From Tetracentron sinense (taxonomy: Eukaryota; Streptophyta; Magnoliopsida; Trochodendrales; Trochodendraceae), in contig CM026557.1 in assembly GCA_015143295.1 (NCBI GenBank), positions 41,921,965-41,985,964 on the forward strand: DNA of 64,000 nucleotides, given 5' to 3'. The notes under the pieces are model-generated. The model saw only the letters and a list, made by a program, of their open reading frames with translations. It did no database searches and had not been told where the DNA came from. A program made the translations under genes and the position numbers. Below are positions 58,506-64,000 of the stretch, one piece after another (position 1 is the stretch's first letter; every line of letters begins with the position of its first letter).

Positions 58506-58519
58506 GGTATCAGAGCCTG
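58506..58519 (+). promoter_or_regulatory. Initiator tRNA-Met primer-binding motif
   Basis: TGGTATCAGAGCC is complementary to the 3' end of the plant initiator tRNA-Met, the primer used by caulimoviruses and many LTR retroelements. The same motif, inverted, starts the right arm at 61343-61356, so the viral arms break precisely here. Confidence 0.8.
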
Positions 58520-59279
58520 TTCTTAACACTGTAATGGCTCCTTGTTCGCAGAACATGATCGCTTAAATTAAGATCTTATCCCTGGATCTATTACCTTAGA
58601 TGGTTTTGTTATCTTACTGAGCATGGATCTTTGTTGGCTTATATTTCTTAACTAAGTACATTATTTTAATTTTTCAGATTAGTATAAAGCATAATCCCCC
58701 TGATCAGTATGCTCTGACTGCCACTTTGCATGGATCTCTCACATCAGAAAACAGGAGGCTAACTATCTGGCAGAAAACTAAAAACTTAAATTAACATTAA
58801 ATACGGACCATCTCATAGCTTATGGGATTAGCATGAACATGTCTAATCAGTACGCACTGGGGAACGCTTAGACCCTTCGAGGCCAGGAGAGTGCCGTTAT
58901 GTGGTCAAGAGCATGCGGTGTATGATTTTGAGTTTCACTGCCACGTTTGTCAAAAACTATTATTGACTACTTTAGAAATACTAGGCAACACCAGCTTTGC
59001 TCACTAGATAACACTGTTTATCAACGGTTAATAGCTAAGGGGATAGACTCTTAAATATTCATGGAATCTGCTCGACTTTCAACTTTATCTACTTCTAGTT
59101 TATCTAATTCACCTTCTTTCCGCACTTCTACTTCTTCTAAATTAGATTATTTATATGAAATCGAGTATCAATCTGAAGATGTTCGAGTTCCTCCTACATC
59201 TTATCCTATAGTTAATCTTTATAGTATTTATGATCGTATTTCTAAAAATAGTAACAAAATCCATAAAAAAAAATTTAGT

Positions 59280-59830
59280 TGGTCTTAATACTACTAAGTC
59301 CGTTAAGGAATATGTTCAAGCTTCTAAGTTTGACCAATTCCAAATCCTTGCCTCAGATCAAGAATCCTTCTATACTCTCTCTCTCTACCAAGAGAGCTTA
59401 TTATACCTTGGATTCAAGAAGGATACACCCATTTACACTTTGGTGCTGTAAAATTGGCCTTAACTTTTCATGGAAGAAAAGATCTCCTTGATGTCTCTAG
59501 GATAGCCCTGTTAAACTCAAAGTTTAGAGAATACCAACATGCCTCAATAGGAACAGTTCAAACAACACTCAACTCAAGCACAGTATTCATTACCCTTTTC
59601 CAAATTTTCAATATGCCTCTACGAGTCCTCATCTCATAGACGCTCTTAAGGTCCAAGTACAAATTAATGGTGCTCCTTTGATCTCAACCACATATGCAGC
59701 CACCCTTCATTATTAAATGGCTTATCGCCTTCAAAATCATGCATTTGAAGGTGTTTCTACAAATTAATGGTTCCAGACTTTGATCGCACTGAAAATGCAC
59801 TTATGATCAAAGTTGATGCTGGCAAAGTAC
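59280..59830 (+). pseudogene. Pararetroviral movement-protein (30K superfamily) remnant
   Basis: Segments in changing frames resemble the plant-virus 30K movement-protein core as found in Caulimoviridae: a basic and hydrophobic entry segment, then YQHASIGTVQTTLNSSTVF, then an ALKVQVQING-like segment. Movement proteins widen plasmodesmata so that virus can pass between cells. Here at least two frame changes (near 59400 and 59590) and an in-frame stop near 59715 make it non-functional. Confidence 0.6.
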
Positions 59831-60059
59831 CCTAATGTACTTATGTCCCTCGCCAACTTAGTTTGATTGAACTTACCACTCTCTTACTAAATTGATTACT
59901 CACTATGAGTCAATTCATAATGAAAACAAGACAATTTAGTCTGACAATCCCATCTTCATCAGACACTCTGATGGTACTGTAGAAACACAAATCCCATTAA
60001 ACACATCTTGTGATACCCCATCTGTTTTCACTACTGCTCTACCAGCTACATCTACGCAA

Positions 60060-61348
60060 ATGCTGCTCAATCCAGAAGAAACTTCTCCACTTACAAAAGT
60101 GTCTAAATCCTTTAATATCCCTTGTGATATTTGCTCATGTGAGGATTGCCTTAATTATGATTTTGACGATGATTATGATATCATTCTCATTAAACCTGGT
60201 ATTAGGAAGAAAACATCTCAACAGCTTCTTCAAGAACGATATGAAGCAAGAGATCCCGAAGTTGGCCTTCTTGGCCATCCATCTGGCAAGTTTGACTATT
60301 ATGTCCTTTACTCTAGATCTAAACCATCAGATTTACCTAATAAACCACCAAATCTACCAAGTAAACTATTATCATTACCTCCGCCAGTTACTACCCAACT
60401 ACCAATATCTAATCCAGTAACCAACCCAGTTAAGTTTTCAAACCCAGTTCGTAAACCATCACCTTACACACCTACTCCACAGTATGAACCTAAAGACCTT
60501 GTAATTGGTGCTTCCTCCTCCGAACCTCCATTATCACTTCTCATAGAAAAGGAACAGTCAAATCCAATATCTTCCTTTCTTAAGAACTTAACTAAACCAG
60601 TCGACTTAGAATTATTTCATGTTTCTCTTACAGATACTGAAAGTAATTCTAATTCTACCACCAAAACTCAGTCAGATAATGACACTACTCCATCTGATAT
60701 TGTCCCTCTTACCTTTATGATGGACACTCCCGATATTGATGATCCTCATATTGAAGACCTGAACCTCCTGAGATCCCTCCTCATCTTAGGATACCTCACC
60801 CCGATGCTAAAAGATTCTTCACTATCGATGACATCCCTCCATCAAAATAGCGTGAACGTCTTTTTGAAATATTTACTTGGTGTACTACTGAATACCAAAT
60901 CCCTGGTACTATTGTTAGTATGGTAATTCAAAAAAATTTTACTCGACTCAATGGACGACTTCGTGAATGGTATAATAGTCTTGCTGAATATAGACAAATG
61001 CAACCCAATCAACTTCCTACCCTTGACGCTGTTCTATCCACAATCCATCAAGAATTCATAGGTTCTCATCTTCATCACACAGAGAAATGTCATGATGAAT
61101 TTCTTAAAATGAAATGTTGCTCTTATCAAAGATCAAATTTAGAAAAGCATTATGATCGAATGTCTAGACGCTTCTATGTCCTCAATGGCATGGATGATGT
61201 TAATCTCAAGCAAGCTTTCCTATCATCATTACCAAAACCCCTTGGTGATGACACAACTAGGCTTATGAATACAAAACGTATAACGCTCCAACAAACTTCT
61301 CTCGGTGAAATTTTTCAGTTTAATCTGCAAACTCTTGAAACGCTCTGA
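60060..61348 (+). pseudogene. Pararetroviral capsid-protein remnant
   Basis: The first part (60060 to about 60765) has a C-x2-C-x-C-x2-C cluster and then an acidic, proline-rich linker, typical of the N-terminal capsid region. The later part (60920-61348) has an LREWYNSLAEYRQMQ-like and KCCSYQRSNLEKHYDRMS-like capsid core. A frame change near 60765 and an in-frame stop near 60849 separate them. The frame stops at the arm junction before any zinc knuckle, protease or polymerase. Confidence 0.65.
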
Positions 61349-62617
61349 TACCATTATAGGGGAGAAGAGAGATAAGCTAAAACAAGAGTTAAAACAAATA
61401 AGTTAAGCAAGCCTTAATACATAGAAAAAATACTTACCGACTGAGGACTGAGGCCGAAGCCTTTGAACAAATTTGAAAAAGAAGAAGATGTACAGAAGCT
61501 TTAAGAAATCAAACTAGAGAAGCACACAAGCAAACTAAAGAGACTAAAGAGCACACTAGAACAAGCAAAGATGTCGGGACACTATCCCGATTATGCCTCA
61601 ACTCAAAGAGAAATGTTTTATTTATAAAGTTTACAAGCCAACTACTATAGACTCACGGGTCTACTATTCACACACTATTCACATCAACTGTAGATTGTCA
61701 CTGTTCATATCACTGTAGCAAAAGTCACTGAAGCGTTACTGTAGCGGTGCGTGACATGAAAGTTATCTTGATATTTTTGAAGATTTTGAACAATCTATAA
61801 TCTTCTTAGAAGCTTTAGGATAGAAATATCAGGTCATGGAGCAGCAACTGGATCCACCATAGAATCATCAAGTGGGTCAAGAATTAAGAGGTTTATATCA
61901 AGGTCATTATCATGATCAAAGAGATCAGAGTCATCGAGATATTTCCATTCTTTGCGATATATCTGATTGAAGTAACCAAGTGGTCTGAGAGGATTGTTAA
62001 TTTTATGGTGAACATGATAAAGAGCACCACGGACTTCAGAAGAGTCATTGATTGTGTCTTACATTATATCAGAGTACAAAGGATGTCAGCTAAGAGAAAT
62101 ATTTTTATCCTTAGAGAAGACGAGTATTCTTTTGGTTTGGGTGAGAATGCGCCAATGACGAGGGTTATGTAAGAATGTTTGAATACGATTAATCCATTCA
62201 CCTTTCTGCATTGAAGTTCCTTCACTATATAGAAGGATTTGGTTCGAATATGGGCAGGAGGATTATCATCCGGATCAAAATGATGAATAAAGATAATGTG
62301 CATTGAAAGATGACAAATATAACTTTCGTGATCCCATTCAGGACAAGAGCTGATTACCTCAAGATAAAGGTATTGGTGATAAGAGCTAGAGCGAACAATA
62401 TAGCAAGCTTCTTGGATGCATTAAGGAAAGCCAAAGAGATCATCTGGAGATTCATATTCAATGCCAGTTGTAAAACCATTTTCAAACAACCAAATTTTAT
62501 TTTCTTGATTAGCATGTGGAGGTATAACTATGAGGTTATTATAGTAGACCAGGTATATCGGACCAGTGGTAAGGGATGGATCATTTCTTTCGAAGGCAGC
62601 ATAAGTATCTATCCATT
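61343..62617 (-). repeat. Right inverted arm of the pararetrovirus insertion
   Basis: It reads, on the minus strand, the same order as the left arm: coding remnant (62303-62064), promoter region (61620-61760), leader and primer-binding motif. It ends near GCATAAGTATCTATCC, the inverse of the left arm's start. The plus-strand frames at 61912-62172 and 62310-62717 are shadows. Confidence 0.85.
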
Positions 62618-62648
62618 TTCGTTCATCAGAAAGAGTAAATCGATGAAT

Positions 62649-62697
62649 TTTCGCTTAGATGTCACAATGAAGGTCATTGTGACATCCAAGCGAAATT
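62649..62697. repeat. Near-perfect 22-bp stem hairpin
   Basis: TTTCGCTTAGATGTCACAATG is followed by a 4- to 5-base loop and its inverse CATTGTGACATCCAAGCGAAA, with a single mismatch. It lies about 30 bp outside the viral right arm. It could be a terminator-like fold, a very short MITE or transposon excision remains; the sequence does not decide. Confidence 0.75.
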
Positions 62698-63171
62698 TTT
62701 TCATTATTAAAATATAATTTTGAAAAAATATATAATTTTTAATATTCTTTCATTAGACGTCACGTTACTCCCTTTATATTAAATAATTTTTTAATAAAAT
62801 ATTATATAAATATAAATATAATTGAGTAATTAAATTTAATATTTCTTATATTAATTTAAATTTAATATTAGAAAAATTATTTATCTTTTCATGGTTGCTC
62901 CCTGGGTGCCAATCCAGAATTTCTACAGTCCTTCCCATAAGGGTCGATCAATTAGGGTGTGGAGAGTCCTAAACCAACTCTGTTTTAATAATGGGTCTCA
63001 AATAATATTAAATAGTGACTTAATTAAAGTTTGGTTATATTATAAGTTATGTATTAAATAAATTCACTTGGGTATTTACGTCAAAGTAAAGTTTTTCATA
63101 CTCCTTGTACTTTTATTAGTAGAATGATATAGATACATATATATATATAGAAACACATACCTTGCTTTCTA
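62698..63171. other. Intergenic, no feature recognised
   Basis: Very AT-rich up to about 62880, then mixed sequence to the LINE start. No coding exon seen. Confidence 0.4.
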
Positions 63172-64000
63172 GAGGGCATTTCAAGGTTAGACTTCAAGGA
63201 GGAGCAAACCTTGCTTTCTGTTTGCGAGAGTAAGGAAAGAGATGCTTTGAGGCAGGAGTTTCAACTGTTTTTAAAACGGGAGGAAATTAGTTAGAAACAA
63301 AAGTCGAGAGCTAGATGGCTCAAAGAGGGTGATAATAATACGAGATTTTTTATTTGTATGGCTTCTGTGCGCCGTAGAGCAAACAAGATTGTCAGCCTTC
63401 AGATAGGGGCCCAGGTTTGGAATACGGATAAAGAGATGGGGGTGGCAGTAGCGGAGTACTATGGTTCGTTATACGAAGAGAAGTTTGTCAGTAGGCCTTT
63501 GCTTGATGGTTTGGATTTTGCGAGTATTTCTGAGGAGATGAGCAGTCTGATGGAACGGCCATTCTCAGAATTACAAGTGCAATCGGTTATCTCAGATATG
63601 GTAGGGGACAAAGCCCCTGGGCCAGATGGTTTTTCGATTGAATTCTATAAGCTATGTTGGCCGGTTATTGGGCCGGATTTAATGAAGGTCTTCCACGAGT
63701 TCTTCCAATCTAATTCGTTTGATCAAGTGCTCAATTGCTCTTTCATAGCTCTAATCCCTAAGGTGTCGGGGGCTCTTGACATTCGAGATTATCGTCCTAT
63801 CAGCCTTCTTGGTAGCGCATATAAAATTCTATCAAAGGTGTTGACGGCTAGATTGAGTTGGGTGATTGGGCTGGTGATTTCCCCGGACGGAGCACCTTTG
63901 TGGGAGGTAGGCAAATTGTGGATGGGGTCCTTATTGCAAATGAAATGGTGGATGAGCGTCTGAAGCAGGGAGTCCTAGGTATAATTTGCAAGATTGATAT
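63172..64000 (+). pseudogene. L1-type LINE, reverse-transcriptase N-terminal part, frameshifted, runs off the window
   Basis: The frame WLKEGDNNTRFFICMASVRR leads into the reverse transcriptase with KAPGPDGFSIEFYK near 63612-63653, IALIPK near 63750 and DIRDYRPISLLGSAYKI near 63780-63825, the standard order for plant L1 reverse transcriptases. After about 63890 the expected FVGGRQI block is in a different frame, so a single-base change breaks the copy. The catalytic Y-x-D-D lies beyond the window. An in-frame stop near 63290 lies upstream of the coding start chosen here. Confidence 0.85.

Larger units (their letters stand above)
57272..58519 (+). repeat. Left inverted arm of the pararetrovirus insertion
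   Basis: It begins near GGATAGATACTTATGC and ends at the primer-binding motif. It holds a coding remnant (57396-57827, with an apparent frame change near its start), a TATA-box promoter region and a leader. It pairs with 61343-62617 over its whole length, with scattered substitutions and small indels. Confidence 0.85.
57272..62617. mobile_element. Endogenous pararetrovirus (Caulimoviridae-like), defective, with inverted arms
   Basis: A central 2.8-kb block (58520-61342) with movement-protein-like and capsid-like remnants is flanked by two inverted copies of about 1.25 kb (57272-58519 and 61343-62617). Each arm contains the putative viral intergenic region and a downstream coding remnant, and ends at a tRNA-Met primer-binding motif. 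Protease, reverse transcriptase and RNase H are absent. Frameshifts and stops interrupt every coding part, so it cannot be an active virus. The gene order and motifs suggest a florendovirus- or petuvirus-like origin, by recollection only. Confidence 0.75.

Noticed and set aside
57396..62303. Two inverted open frames read as a pair of duplicated host genes
   Set aside because: They lie in viral arms with a promoter, leader and tRNA-Met primer site and flank movement and capsid remnants. A viral origin explains them better.

Overview
The window is nuclear DNA of a flowering plant, probably a eudicot or an early-diverging angiosperm. The coding content is a few intron-containing housekeeping and plant-specific genes: an 80-residue DUF1138 protein, a CHX-type cation/H+ antiporter, a SAP11-like AN1/C2H2 zinc-finger protein, RNA polymerase subunit RPB11, and the last exon of cytosolic ribosomal protein S2. 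They sit in AT-rich DNA full of transposon remains, solo LTRs, organelle DNA and an endogenous pararetrovirus. Introns have GT-AG borders. I found no bacterial-type operon, CRISPR array or rRNA, and no intact tRNA gene.

Layout. 0-7 kb: SINEs and MITEs, then the DUF1138 gene (minus strand, 3778-4103). Its 5'UTR intron holds a hAT-like element and a tandem duplication of about 0.82 kb that includes a copy of its first exon. 7-12 kb: a minisatellite, a 1.3-kb hAT-like element with another element nested in it, and a LINE remnant. 12.2-22.2 kb: two solo LTRs (3.2 kb and 2.5 kb), each with a perfect 5-bp target duplication, with MITEs between them. 22.8-25.8 kb: the four-exon CHX gene. 26.4-26.8 kb: a long compound inverted repeat. 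27.9-35.0 kb: the SAP gene, whose single intron of about 6.2 kb carries a tandem duplication, a hAT-like element and a LINE. 36-40 kb: a LINE, MITEs and a 155-bp tandem repeat. 40.4-42.5 kb: organelle-derived mosaic (atpB, psbB and rpoB fragments). 42.8-44.4 kb: RPB11 (four exons). 46.7 kb: orphan RPS2 terminal exon. 48-57 kb: LINE, LTR-like and many TIR elements, including one that appears to have captured a receptor-kinase fragment. 57.3-62.6 kb: a defective Caulimoviridae-like insertion with movement-protein and capsid remnants between two inverted arms of about 1.25 kb. 63.2 kb to the end: the 5' part of a frameshifted LINE reverse transcriptase.

The genes do not form a pathway. The intact ones (DUF1138, CHX, SAP, RPB11) appear to be independent single transcription units, all on the minus strand. 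Much of the rest is repetitive. Repeat boundaries were judged by eye from terminal inverted repeats, target-site duplications and internal similarity. All gene names come from recognising protein families by memory, not from a database search.
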